Of a DNA stretch of 29,018 nt, positions 14,968-24,405 are shown one piece after another. Under the pieces are notes generated by a model that was not told where the DNA came from, ran no database searches, and worked only from the letters and a program-made list of their open reading frames with translations. The stretch is from Lachnoclostridium sp. UBA1241 (GTDB lineage: Bacteria > Bacillota > Clostridia > Lachnospirales > Lachnospiraceae): assembly GCA_002308955.1 (NCBI GenBank), contig DBWJ01000055.1:879-29896 (forward strand), read 5' to 3'. The stretch's first letter is position 1. Every line of letters begins with the position of its first letter. The position numbers and the translations under genes were made by a program.

Positions 14968-16359
14968 TTACATGCCGCGGTAGAATGCGAGGTAACCCTG
15001 AAGCGCCTCGTAAAGGTCCGCCTTGCTGATAACCTCCCACGGCGCATGCATGTTCTGAACGGCTACGCCGCTGTCGATAACGTTCATTCCGTAGTTGCCC
15101 ATGATGTAGGCAATCGTTCCGCCGCCGCCCTGGTCAACCTTTCCGAGTTCGGCCGTCTGATACGTTACGCCTGCATCGTCGAAGACCTTGCGGATCTTCG
15201 CGAAGAACTCGGGAGCCGCGTCGTTGGAACCGCTCTTTCCGCGGGAGCCGGTATATTTGTTAAATACAAGGCCGTAGCCGAAGTATGCGGAGTTTTTCTT
15301 CTCGCTTACGGAGGAATACAGCGTATCGTATGCAGCGCTCACGTCGGAGGAAAGCATTACGGAATTCTGCAGGGCTCTTCGAACCTTCAGCTCGCTGTAA
15401 TCACCCATGCGGTCCATAAGCTCCGCAACCGTATTCTCAAAGAAACGGGAATGCATTCCGGTTGCGCCGACGCTTCCGATCTCCTCTTTGTCAACAAGGA
15501 GGCATACCGCCGTGCGGTCGGTTTCCGTAAGCCTAAACAGCGCCTCCGCCGAAGGATAAGCGCAGACACGGTCGTCGTGTCCGTAGCCCATGATCAGCGA
15601 AGAATCAATGCCCATGTCTCTTGCCTCGCCGGCCGGAACGATCTCAAGCTCCGCGGACATCAGGTCGCTCTCGGTTACGCCGTACTTCTTCTCAAGAATC
15701 TTGAGCGCGTTCTTCTTGACGGCTTCCTTCTTCTCACCCTTTAACGGAATTGAGGCAAATGTGATGTCGAGCGCCTCGCCCTCCACAACGTTGCTGCCCT
15801 TCTTCTGCATCTGGTCCGCGCCGAGATGCGGGAGCAGGTCGCTTACGCCGAATACCGGGTCCCCGGGGTTATCGCCGATATTGACCTTCACAACGGTTCC
15901 GTCCTTCTTGCAGATAACGCCGTGGATTGCAAGCGGGATCGTTACCCACTGGTATTTCTTGATGCCGCCGTAATAATGGGTATCAAGAAGCGCCGCGTCC
16001 GAATAGATATCCTCATAAAGCGGAATCTGCTTCAGGTCAAGTCTGGGGGAATCGATATGGGCGCCGAGAATCTTCATTCCGAGTTCAAGCGGTTCGCTGC
16101 CCACAAGAAAAAGCGCTACGGTCTTTCCCATCAGGGAAGCGTATACCTTATCGCCCTTTTTCACTTTCTTTACGTTTGCAAGGTCCTTGAATCCAAGGGA
16201 TTTTGCCTTTTTGATGATGCTCTCCGTGCAGGCCCGCTCGGTCTTGTTCTGTGAAAGGAACTGCCGGTACTCCTCGGCAAATTCCATTACGGCCTGCGTT
16301 GTCTTGCGGTCGTATTTGAGCCATGCATTGGTTGTTAATTTGTTTACTTCTACTGCCAT
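14968..16359 (-). CDS. M18-family metalloaminopeptidase
   Basis: This 463-residue cytoplasmic aminopeptidase belongs to the M18 family, whose members bind two metal ions (usually zinc) and form large oligomers. Metal-ligand candidates are H101 (GAHIDSPRLD), D262 (YGHDDR), E292/E293 (DKEEIGS), D339 (SSDV) and H438 (NMHAPWE), all in family order. A glycine-rich stretch near the end, DQGGGGT, is also typical. A TTG codon would add four residues, but GGAGG five bases before the ATG at 16359 marks the start. The enzyme removes N-terminal residues from peptides, with acidic or broad preference depending on subfamily. It lies 23 bases after hslO and 9 bases before dut. Its metal requirement is notable because two metal-chaperone-like GTPases are encoded two and three genes further on. 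Confidence 0.93.
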   Translation of the reverse strand: MAVEVNKLTTNAWLKYDRKTTQAVMEFAEEYRQFLSQNKTERACTESIIKKAKSLGFKDLANVKKVKKGDKVYASLMGKTVALFLVGSEPLELGMKILGAHIDSPRLDLKQIPLYEDIYSDAALLDTHYYGGIKKYQWVTIPLAIHGVICKKDGTVVKVNIGDNPGDPVFGVSDLLPHLGADQMQKKGSNVVEGEALDITFASIPLKGEKKEAVKKNALKILEKKYGVTESDLMSAELEIVPAGEARDMGIDSSLIMGYGHDDRVCAYPSAEALFRLTETDRTAVCLLVDKEEIGSVGATGMHSRFFENTVAELMDRMGDYSELKVRRALQNSVMLSSDVSAAYDTLYSSVSEKKNSAYFGYGLVFNKYTGSRGKSGSNDAAPEFFAKIRKVFDDAGVTYQTAELGKVDQGGGGTIAYIMGNYGMNVIDSGVAVQNMHAPWEVISKADLYEALQGYLAFYRGM

Positions 16360-16382
16360 GTTCGCCTCCAAAAAATCCTCTT

Positions 16383-17261
16383 TTATTGCGCGCTGTCACG
16401 CATACAGCGCAGGTCTTCCGCGGAGAAAGTGTACTTCTTTCCGCAGAAGCGACATACAATCTCAATATCCTCGTCGCCCTGAATCAGCGAATCGAGGTCC
16501 TTCTTTCCGAGGCTCATAAGCCCCTTTATGTAACGCTCCTTCGAGCAGTTGCATTCGTATTTCGGTTGAAGCGTATCCGTCACCTCCGGGTTTAACCCGT
16601 CGAGTGTACGCTTCAGAATATCCTCCGGACCCATTCCGGATGCAAGCATCTCGGTAACGCTCGGGATATCTTTTATGTTACGTTCCAACGTTTCGATCAC
16701 GTCCTCCGGACAGTCCGGCATGAGCTGGATAATAAAGCCGCCTGCCTGGGAAACGGTATTGTCCTTATTCATCAAAACGCCCAATCCGACCACCGACGGC
16801 GTCTGTTCCGAAGAAGCGAAATAATACGTAAGGTCTTCTGCTATCTCTCCGGTCTGAAGCTCAACCTCGCCCACATACGGCTCCTTCAGTCCGAGGTCAC
16901 GGATAACCGAAAGAATTCCGTTACCGAGCGCGCCTCCGACGTCAAAATGATGATTTGCCTTTGCGGGCAGCATCACAAGCGGCTCATTGACATATCCTTT
17001 AACGTTGCCGTCCGCATCGGCCGTCACCAGAAGGCCTCCGATGGGACCGTCACAGCGGATGATCAGTGTCAGCACATCGGCCTTGCTTTTCATCATGGAA
17101 CCCATCATGGATCCCGCCGCTAGCAGTCTCCCGAGCGCCGCGGTACAGACCGGGCTCGTGCCGTGGGCTTCCTTGGCGGTCGCCACGATATCTTTTGCGG
17201 AAACGGCAAATGCGCGGACAAATCCGTCCGCAGCATACGCTCTCACTAATGTATCACTCAT
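16383..17261 (-). CDS. hslO: Hsp33 redox-regulated holdase chaperone
   Basis: The 292-residue protein is Hsp33, a cytoplasmic chaperone switched on by oxidative unfolding. The N-terminal domain (about 1-180) carries family motifs such as GRLLAAGSMMGSMMK and the GG-rich segment around 105-115. The C-terminal redox switch has C237-x-C239 and C270-x2-C273, the four zinc-binding cysteines that form disulfides on oxidation. The start ATG follows only a weak AAAGAG-type site. The gene is 12 bases after the methyltransferase stop, suggesting cotranscription and perhaps translational coupling. The length is normal. Confidence 0.95.
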   Translation of the reverse strand: MSDTLVRAYAADGFVRAFAVSAKDIVATAKEAHGTSPVCTAALGRLLAAGSMMGSMMKSKADVLTLIIRCDGPIGGLLVTADADGNVKGYVNEPLVMLPAKANHHFDVGGALGNGILSVIRDLGLKEPYVGEVELQTGEIAEDLTYYFASSEQTPSVVGLGVLMNKDNTVSQAGGFIIQLMPDCPEDVIETLERNIKDIPSVTEMLASGMGPEDILKRTLDGLNPEVTDTLQPKYECNCSKERYIKGLMSLGKKDLDSLIQGDEDIEIVCRFCGKKYTFSAEDLRCMRDSAQ

Positions 17262-17273
17262 AGAATCTCTTTC

Positions 17274-18071
17274 TTACTTCCCGGTTTCTCCGGGAGCATC
17301 GTAGCATTTGCCGGGCTGAAAACCTTCCTTTGCGAGGAACAGAATCCGCTCGGACGAATTGTCTGCAGGTTCCAAGGTCTCCGCGTCAATGGCGGCGACA
17401 AATTCCATGCCTGCTTCAATCAGCAGTTTCTTAACCGTATCAACGGAATAGGCCTGCTGCACATGAACCTCCTGCAGTTTTTCATACATACTGCCGTGAT
17501 CCTTAAGAAACATCGTAACCCGGTAACAGTTCTGCTTCTTACGCTTCCGGTAGGAATTCTCCCAGATGACCGTCGCGCCCGGGAACTGCTCAACACGGGT
17601 TTCATCCCCCATTGCCGCAAAGCACGCTTCGGTCTTCATGTCGAACAAAAACACACCGTCCCGGTCCAGATAATTGTTGACCAGTTTAAAGGTCCGAAGC
17701 AGATCCTCCTTCGTCAGCAGATAATTCATGCTGTCGCAGACGCTCACGAAGGCCGCAACCGTTCCGTAGAGCTCAAATTCGCGCATATCCTGCTCAAGGT
17801 AGAGAATGTCCGGCGCGTCTTCTTCCCTCTCGTACAGCTTCTCACGCGCTTCCATGAGCATGTCCTCGGAACTGTCGATTCCGATCATGTCGTAGCCCAT
17901 CGCGGAAAGCCGTTCGGTCATTTCGCCGGTCCCGCATCCGAGCTCACAGACGATTCCGTCGTTGATGCCGTATTTACGAAGCAGGTTACGGATATTGTCC
18001 GCCCATTCATCGTACGGAATGTTGTCCATGCAGCGGTCATACACTTCTGCAAAGGCGGTGTAGGCGTCCAT
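17274..18071 (-). CDS. Class I SAM-dependent methyltransferase
   Basis: The 265-residue protein has a Rossmann-fold methyltransferase domain. SAM-binding motif I is ELGCGTGE (43-50), the acidic residue at the end of strand 2 is in IGIDSSEDM (about 63-71), and EQDMREF (about 93-99) fits motif II. Its N-terminus, YTAFAEVYDRCMDNIPYDEW, is common in a group of clostridial methyltransferases whose substrates are unknown. The C-terminal half shows a beta-rich insertion (about 165-215) typical of small-molecule methyltransferases of this group. AAGGGAG six bases before the ATG supports the start. Its position 12 bases before hslO implies cotranscription, but I cannot assign the substrate. Confidence 0.85.
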   Translation of the reverse strand: MDAYTAFAEVYDRCMDNIPYDEWADNIRNLLRKYGINDGIVCELGCGTGEMTERLSAMGYDMIGIDSSEDMLMEAREKLYEREEDAPDILYLEQDMREFELYGTVAAFVSVCDSMNYLLTKEDLLRTFKLVNNYLDRDGVFLFDMKTEACFAAMGDETRVEQFPGATVIWENSYRKRKKQNCYRVTMFLKDHGSMYEKLQEVHVQQAYSVDTVKKLLIEAGMEFVAAIDAETLEPADNSSERILFLAKEGFQPGKCYDAPGETGK

Positions 18072-18119
18072 TTTGCGCTCCCTTCTTCGTCTCTCTAATA
18101 CGCCAGAAAGCGAACTCCT

Positions 18120-18140
18120 GCCGGATGAAGCTCACCCGGC
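18120..18140 (-). other. Hairpin between xylB and the methyltransferase gene
   Basis: GCCGGATGA (18120-18128) and TCACCCGGC (18132-18140) form a 9-bp stem with one G-U pair and a 3-base loop, 20 bases after the xylB stop. No T-run follows on the minus strand, so it is a weak terminator at best. I found no clear promoter in the rest of this 89-base gap. Confidence 0.4.
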
Positions 18141-18160
18141 GAGAGTCCGCCGTCTGTTCA

Positions 18161-19642
18161 TTATTTGTTCAGTTCTGCCATTGCCTTGAAGGACGGTACA
18201 AGTGCGGGATACAGTCCGCGGAAAATCTGATAGCGCTTCTCGTAGTTTGCTACGATTGCCGGATCCTGCTCAATCGTGTCAACGACACGGATCAGCTTGC
18301 CGGCAGCCTCCTCAACGGAAGCGAACTCGCCGCAGCCGACTGCCGCAAGAATCGCGGCGCCGTAACCGGGACCTTCTTCGCAGTTGATCTTGTCAACCTT
18401 CACGTTCATGATGTTGGCAAGCACCTTGCACCAGAGCGGGCTCTTGGCACCGCCGCCGATGGCACGGATACGCTCGATCTTTACGCCGAAGGAACGGGCA
18501 ATCTCAAGCGCGTCGCGAAGTGCGTAGGTAACGCCTTCCATAACCGCCAGCGTCATGTCCTCACGCTTCGTGTCCATCGAAAGACCGATGAAGCAGCCTC
18601 TTGCGTCGGGATTGTTGTGAGGAGTACGCTCACCCATCAGATAAGGCAGGTAGTAAACGTTGTTCTTGCCGATTTCCTTGATGTTCTTCTGCTCTGCCGC
18701 ATAATCCTTCGTGCCGATAATGTCATCCATCCACCATTTGTTGGAGGATGCGGCGGAAAGCATGCAGCCGAGGAAATGATAGCGTCCGTTCGCATGTGCG
18801 AAGGAGTGCATTGCGTTCTTATCATCAACCGCGAATTCATCGGTAGCAATGAATACGGTTCCGCTTGTACCGAGGGAAACGCTGCACATGCCGTGCTCAA
18901 GCGTTCCGGTTCCGACTGCGCCTGCAGCGTTGTCGCCGGCACCTGCGATAATCTTAACGGTCTTCGGAAGGCCGAGCTCGTCGGCAACCTCGGGAAGAAT
19001 CGTTCCGACCACCTCGTAGCTCTCGAAAATCTTGGCAAGCTGGCTTTCCTTGATGCCGACGATGTCGATCATCTCCTTGGACCAGCACTTATTCTTAACA
19101 TCAAAGAGGAGCATTCCGGAAGCATCGGATACATCCGTGCAGTGTACGCCGGAAAGCAGGTATGCGAGATAATCCTTCGGAAGCATGATCTTCTGGATCT
19201 TTGCGAAGATCTCCGGTTCGTGCTTCTTCACCCACAGAAGCTTCGGAGCGGTAAATCCCGTCAGTGCCATATTGGCGGTATAGGAACTGATCTTCTCGCG
19301 GCCGATTACGTTATTCAGGTAATCGCATTCCTCCTGGGTACGGCCGTCATTCCACAGGATTGCGGGACGAAGCACCTTGTCGTTCTCGTCGAGGATTACA
19401 AGGCCGTGCATCTGACCGCCGAAGCTGATTCCGGCAACCTTGCTTGCGTCAAAGCCCTTAATAAGCTCCTTCACGCCGTCCTTCATCTGCGTCCACCAGT
19501 CTTCCGGCTTCTGCTCGGACCAGCCGGTCTTCGGGAAGAACAGCGGATACTCGCGGGACACGATGTTCTTGATTTCCCCTTTCTCATCCATCATCAGAAG
19601 TTTGACGGACGATGTTCCCAGATCCACACCGATATAGTACAT
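18161..19642 (-). CDS. xylB: Xylulokinase (FGGY family)
   Basis: The 493-residue enzyme phosphorylates D-xylulose with ATP to xylulose 5-phosphate for the pentose phosphate pathway. Evidence includes VDLGTSSVK (6-14) as the phosphate 1 loop, SFGGQMHGLV (73-82) containing the MH pair that contacts xylulose, WNDGR (97-101), and GAGDNAAGAVGTG (234-246) with the catalytic base D237. The length matches bacterial XylB. A TTG would add two residues, but GGAGG six bases before the ATG at 19642 is the better start. No xylose isomerase, transporter or XylR is in the window, so it is separated from the usual xyl cluster. It is the first of the tightly spaced leftward genes; a promoter in the 73 bases upstream was not convincing. 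Confidence 0.93.
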   Translation of the reverse strand: MYYIGVDLGTSSVKLLMMDEKGEIKNIVSREYPLFFPKTGWSEQKPEDWWTQMKDGVKELIKGFDASKVAGISFGGQMHGLVILDENDKVLRPAILWNDGRTQEECDYLNNVIGREKISSYTANMALTGFTAPKLLWVKKHEPEIFAKIQKIMLPKDYLAYLLSGVHCTDVSDASGMLLFDVKNKCWSKEMIDIVGIKESQLAKIFESYEVVGTILPEVADELGLPKTVKIIAGAGDNAAGAVGTGTLEHGMCSVSLGTSGTVFIATDEFAVDDKNAMHSFAHANGRYHFLGCMLSAASSNKWWMDDIIGTKDYAAEQKNIKEIGKNNVYYLPYLMGERTPHNNPDARGCFIGLSMDTKREDMTLAVMEGVTYALRDALEIARSFGVKIERIRAIGGGAKSPLWCKVLANIMNVKVDKINCEEGPGYGAAILAAVGCGEFASVEEAAGKLIRVVDTIEQDPAIVANYEKRYQIFRGLYPALVPSFKAMAELNK

Positions 19643-19715
19643 AAACAACCTCCATACGTAATATTTTTTATCTCAAATCCCTCCGGCAAATGTGACACCA
19701 TCCGGGATTTCGGAC

Positions 19716-20660
19716 TCAATCCTTCAGCTTATCCGCGCCTTCCCATACACCGATCAATGACTTCGGAATCAGGAAATCCACGGCGCGGTAACGGATGCTG
19801 ATCTCCGCCACCTTGCATTCGCCGCCGAACTCGCCGTCCAATGTGTAGGAAACGGGACGGTCGCATTCAAAGCGTACGTGCTTTACGCGGGCATACAGAA
19901 GATTCGGGTTCGAATAATCCGCATGCATAATGCAGTTGATGATATCCGGCAGTTCAAACGCCTTGAACTCGCGGACCAGGAGCATCTCGTACATGCCGTC
20001 ATTCAGCGAAATGTCCTTTCCGGTAATTCCCTTAAAACCGCCGATGGATTCGGAATTGACAACCATTCCGTATACAAAACGTCCTTCGGTATAATGGTCG
20101 TCGTACGAGACCTTCATATCGTACTTCTGGATATTTCCGAGCGACGCGGCTCCGTTCAAAACATAAGCCAGATGCCCGAACACGTTCTTCATGCTCTGCT
20201 TGGTCGCATACGAAACCGCGGTGAACATGCCGAACGCGGCTGTATAAACGAAGTATTCGGTATTGAATACGGCCATGTCACACGGGAAAACCATGCCTTC
20301 CCTGCCGAGCTTCGCGCCCTCCACCATATCCTTCGGCATCTTTAAGGAATTACCGAAGTCATTCGTGCTTCCGGCAGGCAGATAAAGAAGCGGCACCCGG
20401 TTTCCGAGCGTGCTTACGGAAAGCATTCCGTTGATCACTTCATGAAGCGTTCCGTCGCCGCCGGAACAGATGATCCGTTTGCAAAGGCCTTCCTTCAGGT
20501 ATGTCTTGACACTCTCCTGCGCGTCGCCGTGCTTCTTGGTCGGACTGAGCACCAGATCGCAGTTTTCGTCAAAAAGCTCCTTCACGATATCGCTCAGCTT
20601 TACCTGAACTTTCCTCTTACCGGCATTCGGGTTGTAAATAAATACAATCTTCTCTCGCAT
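19716..20660 (-). CDS. Diacylglycerol kinase family lipid kinase (YegS/BmrU-like)
   Basis: The 314-residue protein is a cytosolic lipid kinase of the DagK/YegS/BmrU group. It shows YNPNAGK near the N-terminus (9-15), the nucleotide-binding SGGDGTLHE (66-74) and LPAGSTNDFG (94-103). The C-terminal beta-rich domain has LDGEFGG, matching the conserved L-D-G-E of the family. It would phosphorylate diacylglycerol or a related lipid, returning it to phospholipid and lipoteichoic acid metabolism. GGAGGGG five bases before the ATG fixes the start, and a promoter lies just upstream, inside the end of addA. It is probably transcribed independently of addBA, although read-through is possible because no terminator separates them. 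Confidence 0.9.
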   Translation of the reverse strand: MREKIVFIYNPNAGKRKVQVKLSDIVKELFDENCDLVLSPTKKHGDAQESVKTYLKEGLCKRIICSGGDGTLHEVINGMLSVSTLGNRVPLLYLPAGSTNDFGNSLKMPKDMVEGAKLGREGMVFPCDMAVFNTEYFVYTAAFGMFTAVSYATKQSMKNVFGHLAYVLNGAASLGNIQKYDMKVSYDDHYTEGRFVYGMVVNSESIGGFKGITGKDISLNDGMYEMLLVREFKAFELPDIINCIMHADYSNPNLLYARVKHVRFECDRPVSYTLDGEFGGECKVAEISIRYRAVDFLIPKSLIGVWEGADKLKD

Positions 20661-20724
20661 AAAATCCCCTCCGCGTTCCTTCGGAATGCCGTATTCCCAA
20701 GGTGCGCAAACTCATACGGGTAAC

Positions 20725-20753
20725 ATTATACTACAATCGGATGGATTTTTGAA
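20725..20753 (-). promoter_or_regulatory. Promoter for the lipid kinase gene
   Basis: On the minus strand a perfect TATAAT (20725-20730) follows TTCAAA (20748-20753, four of six matches) with a 17-base spacer. The -35 box and spacer lie within the last codons of addA. The start site would be near 20718, about 55 bases before the kinase ATG. Confidence 0.6.
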
Positions 20754-23700
20754 GAGCAAAACTGTAAATATATATATCTTTTACATTTTCCCCGGTTCCG
20801 CGCCGGATTGCGTCCGCATAGTACCGTAACTGCGCTTTGTAGCGGTTTATGAGAAAGCTTCCGTCATCGCCCTCGGGCACCCTGTCGGTCTTATAATCAA
20901 GAAGCACGTAGCCGCCCTCTTCGAGGAACATTGCGTCGATGATTCCCTGCACGAGAACCGTCTCCTTCTTATCGTACGACGGGTCGACCGTATCGGCCGG
21001 AACGCTCATGACAAATGCCTGCTCGCGCTTCAGTTTTCCCTGCTGCGCCGCAGCTTTCATGCGAAGACCGATATCGCTTTGATAGAAGGCTGACAGCTTC
21101 TTATGGGAAACCTCCTTCGGAAGGTCGGAAGGAACGAATTTACGCTTTGCAAGCTCCTCTGCCTCCGAAAGGCTGTCGCTTTCGCTTCCGTCCCGGCCGT
21201 AATCATGCAGCTCCAGAATACGGTGATAATAGGTACCGCGCATGGCGCCCATGATATTGCCTTCTTCCTTCGGCGTCAGGAAACCGGGAACCGGCCTCTC
21301 CTCCTCCGGATGCAAAATCCTAATTTCCGGAATCTGCGCGGTCTCCGCTTCTTCCTCCATCGCGCTCATCTTAAGCGCGGATACCGACACCTTCACCGGA
21401 CGGTTATCCGAAACATACGGATAGCGGTACTCGAAAAACTGCCGGAGCTCCTCCGTAACGTCCGTATCCTCCTGCTTCTGCTCAATCGCCGCAAGAGTCC
21501 GTTTCGTAAGCGCCGAAAGTACCTCCGCCCCATACGGAAGAATCGTCCATTCATCGCTTTCGAGCGAGAAATCCGTCCAGGTATATTCATCAATCGGGAG
21601 CGCCTTTTTCCTTGCGTCCTCATCCATATCGGAAAGCATGCACGGAAGCATCAGATCAAGAAAGCTTTTCGCGCCGATGACACGGTCCATGCCTAAAGGC
21701 TCATTCGCCTTCGGAACGCTCTCCAGGTATTTCTTAAATTCCTTGGCGGTAAGGTTTCCGACAACGATCAGCTTCTCTTTGGCACGCGTCAGCGCAACAT
21801 ACAAAAGCCTGAGTACTTCGCCTCTCTCATCGATTTCCTTCCGTTTCCTGATCACGTCATACGGATAGGAAGACTTCACGATGCGTTCCTTCGGGAAGAA
21901 ACACTTCGAGCCGATGCCTAAATCACTGTTGAATACAAGGCTTCCTTCCGGTCTTCCGCCCGAAAGCTGCCGTTCCGCGTCAATCAGGAACACAATCGGA
22001 TACTCTAATCCCTTACTGCCGTGAATCGTCATAAACCGAACCGCGCGGTCCGTTCCCTCGCCGGCGCTGTCCGGCTGCACGTCGTAACGGATCAGGTCGT
22101 CGATATAGCGGACAAAATCCGAAAGCTCCGTAAAGATTCCGTTTGTGAATTCCTTTGCTTTCTCAACGAGAACCTTGAGATTTCGCGCGGCAACATCTCC
22201 GCCCGGCGCAACGGTAACGTAAGACACATAGTTCGTCTCGCGGTACAGCTCCGTAAGCAGCTCGGGCACATTAAGGTAAAGCTTCTTCTCCGAAAGAGAC
22301 TCATAAAGCGCAAGGAACGCTTCCGCCTTCGCACGAAGCGGCAGAAACGATTCCTTCACGAAATCCGCCTCCCGAAGTCTTGTAAGCACGTGATACAGAT
22401 AGACGGACTTGTTCGATTTGGTACATTCCATCGAGAACACGCGAAGCTCCGCAAGATTCTCCTGGGTAAAGCCGCCCATCGGGCTTTTTAATACGGCGGC
22501 AAATGCCACGTCCTGAAGCGGATTATCGAGAATCTTCAGGAAATCAAGCACATAACGCACCTCAGGTGCTTCGAAATAGCCCTTCATGTCGGCTGCGTAT
22601 GCGGGGATTCCGGCCGCAAGCAGCCCCTTTATGAGCGGGTACATCAGCTTCGTTCCGGTTTTCGAAAGCACCGCGATATCCCCGTATCCGGCCGTGCGAA
22701 CGCCGTTTCCGTCCCGGATCTGAAGTCCGGTTTTCGGATCGGTCAGCTGCCGGATGCGTCTTACCACCGCGGCAATCGACATGCGGTCGCGCTCCTCGTT
22801 GTCAGAAGCTTCGTCCCGCCTTCCGAGGAGCAGTTCGTTAACGGCCTCCGCTTTCGTAAACGGATGCGTATAGTCCGCGCCGTACACCAGTTCCGCTGTC
22901 GTGTCGTATTCGACGCCGCCGAGGTCTTTCTTCATGATTCTTCTGAAGATGCTGTTGATTCCGTCAAGTACCGTCTTACGGCTACGGAAGTTTTTGTTAA
23001 GAAGAATCCGCCTCTGCGAAGCTTCCTCCGCATCGGAATAGGAATCGAATTTCTCCGTAAACAGGTCCGGTCTTGCCATACGGAACAGGTAGATACTCTG
23101 CTTGATATCTCCGACCCGGAAGGTGTCCGGAACGCCGTCCTCAGCGGTGGATACGGCCCAGAGGAAAAGCTCCTGCACCAGGTTTGAATCCTGGTATTCG
23201 TCAATCATGATTTCTTTGTAGCATTTGCGGCACTGTCTCGCAGCGTCGGTGCAATGCAGACTGCCGTCCTCGTCCTTTTTAAGAAACAATTCGAGCGTCA
23301 TATGCGCAATCTCTGCGAATGTGTACCCGCCGGCTTCATCCATCAGCTCGCGGAAACGCTTTCTGCAGGCAACGGCAAATTCGCAAAGCTTCGCTACGGA
23401 AGGCGCGCAGGCCTTGATATCGGCCGCAAGCTGCGCGAAATAAACCTCACTGTAGGACAGATAACCGGCAATACTCTTACGGATTGCCGTTCGGCTGTTC
23501 TTTATGCCTTCCGATGTTTCCGTCGCAACGACCGACTTCGGTTTGGAGCCGATATTGTATTTGTCCGTTGCCCAGGTCTCGAGAATCTTAAGCATTGCGC
23601 GGAAATCGGCGGTTTCCGTGAGGCTCTTAAGATACGAGCAGTCCTTGGCGATTCCGTCATGGTAATAGTCCGGACCGTCCGGAAGGTCGCAGCGCCTGAG

Positions 23701-24405
23701 AAGTTCCTCTTCTCTACTAAGGCAGCTTCCGAAGTATTTCGAAAGATAAGCGTGCTCCCATTTTGCGTAGGGCGAATCCATAAGGTCGTCCGCGGTTTCA
23801 ATGGAAGCGAGCCTTTCTGCTGCACTGTTAATCCACTCCTCCGGATACGGAGCGCTGTCCGAGAATTTGCGGATTTCGGAGAGAATCTCATAGATGCTTT
23901 CCGAATCGCTCCCCGGGCAGTAGCGGTCGAGCATGGAAAGGAAAGCCTCGTCACCTTTCGAAAGGAATTCCTCGTAGACCTCCTCTTCCGCGCGTCCCCA
24001 CAGAATTTCCCCCTCCGCGCCGTCAAGGACACGGAACGCCGGATCGATATTCAGCACATGGAAATAGCGCTTCAAAGCGCTCTGGCAGAAGCTGTCGATG
24101 GTCATGATCGGCGCAAATCCGACACGCCGCGACTGCCGGATCAACCGCTCGTTATCCGGTTCCATAGAGAGCCGTTCGTCAATCGCCTTATGAATGCGTT
24201 CGCGCATCTGGGCGGCGGCATCGTTCGTAAAGGTCACGATCAGAATCTCGTCGATATCAACCGGATCGGAGGGATTCGTAATCTTCTTCATAATGCGGTC
24301 CACCAAAACCGCGGTTTTTCCGGAGCCTGCCGCCGCGGCAACCAGAATGTCGGCGGTTCTCGCGTCGATGACGGCCTGCTGCTCTTTCGTCGGAGTATAT
24401 GCCAT
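20731..24405 (-). CDS. addA: ATP-dependent helicase/nuclease subunit A
   Basis: AddA is the UvrD-like 3'-5' helicase and nuclease subunit of AddAB, the Firmicute counterpart of RecBCD, which processes double-strand breaks for RecA-dependent repair. The 1224-residue length is typical. Walker A is AGSGKTAVLV (26-35), IMIDEYQDSN marks the Walker B/DEYQD helicase motif, and RFMTIHGSKGLEYPIVF is the late helicase motif. The C-terminal nuclease domain ends with VLLDYKTDRV at about 1167-1176 (D1170, K1172) and upstream YYHRILELHDYG. The ATG shares one base with the addB stop (TAATG), so translation is coupled. No terminator follows; the next promoter lies in its last codons. Confidence 0.97.
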   Translation of the reverse strand: MAYTPTKEQQAVIDARTADILVAAAAGSGKTAVLVDRIMKKITNPSDPVDIDEILIVTFTNDAAAQMRERIHKAIDERLSMEPDNERLIRQSRRVGFAPIMTIDSFCQSALKRYFHVLNIDPAFRVLDGAEGEILWGRAEEEVYEEFLSKGDEAFLSMLDRYCPGSDSESIYEILSEIRKFSDSAPYPEEWINSAAERLASIETADDLMDSPYAKWEHAYLSKYFGSCLSREEELLRRCDLPDGPDYYHDGIAKDCSYLKSLTETADFRAMLKILETWATDKYNIGSKPKSVVATETSEGIKNSRTAIRKSIAGYLSYSEVYFAQLAADIKACAPSVAKLCEFAVACRKRFRELMDEAGGYTFAEIAHMTLELFLKKDEDGSLHCTDAARQCRKCYKEIMIDEYQDSNLVQELFLWAVSTAEDGVPDTFRVGDIKQSIYLFRMARPDLFTEKFDSYSDAEEASQRRILLNKNFRSRKTVLDGINSIFRRIMKKDLGGVEYDTTAELVYGADYTHPFTKAEAVNELLLGRRDEASDNEERDRMSIAAVVRRIRQLTDPKTGLQIRDGNGVRTAGYGDIAVLSKTGTKLMYPLIKGLLAAGIPAYAADMKGYFEAPEVRYVLDFLKILDNPLQDVAFAAVLKSPMGGFTQENLAELRVFSMECTKSNKSVYLYHVLTRLREADFVKESFLPLRAKAEAFLALYESLSEKKLYLNVPELLTELYRETNYVSYVTVAPGGDVAARNLKVLVEKAKEFTNGIFTELSDFVRYIDDLIRYDVQPDSAGEGTDRAVRFMTIHGSKGLEYPIVFLIDAERQLSGGRPEGSLVFNSDLGIGSKCFFPKERIVKSSYPYDVIRKRKEIDERGEVLRLLYVALTRAKEKLIVVGNLTAKEFKKYLESVPKANEPLGMDRVIGAKSFLDLMLPCMLSDMDEDARKKALPIDEYTWTDFSLESDEWTILPYGAEVLSALTKRTLAAIEQKQEDTDVTEELRQFFEYRYPYVSDNRPVKVSVSALKMSAMEEEAETAQIPEIRILHPEEERPVPGFLTPKEEGNIMGAMRGTYYHRILELHDYGRDGSESDSLSEAEELAKRKFVPSDLPKEVSHKKLSAFYQSDIGLRMKAAAQQGKLKREQAFVMSVPADTVDPSYDKKETVLVQGIIDAMFLEEGGYVLLDYKTDRVPEGDDGSFLINRYKAQLRYYADAIRRGTGENVKDIYIYSFALQKSIRL

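Noticed and set aside
18125..19801. A plus-strand open frame of more than 550 codons antisense to xylB
   Set aside because: It has no ribosome binding site or recognisable domain and lies opposite a complete xylulokinase gene with all family motifs. Long antisense frames are a by-product of the codon use here.
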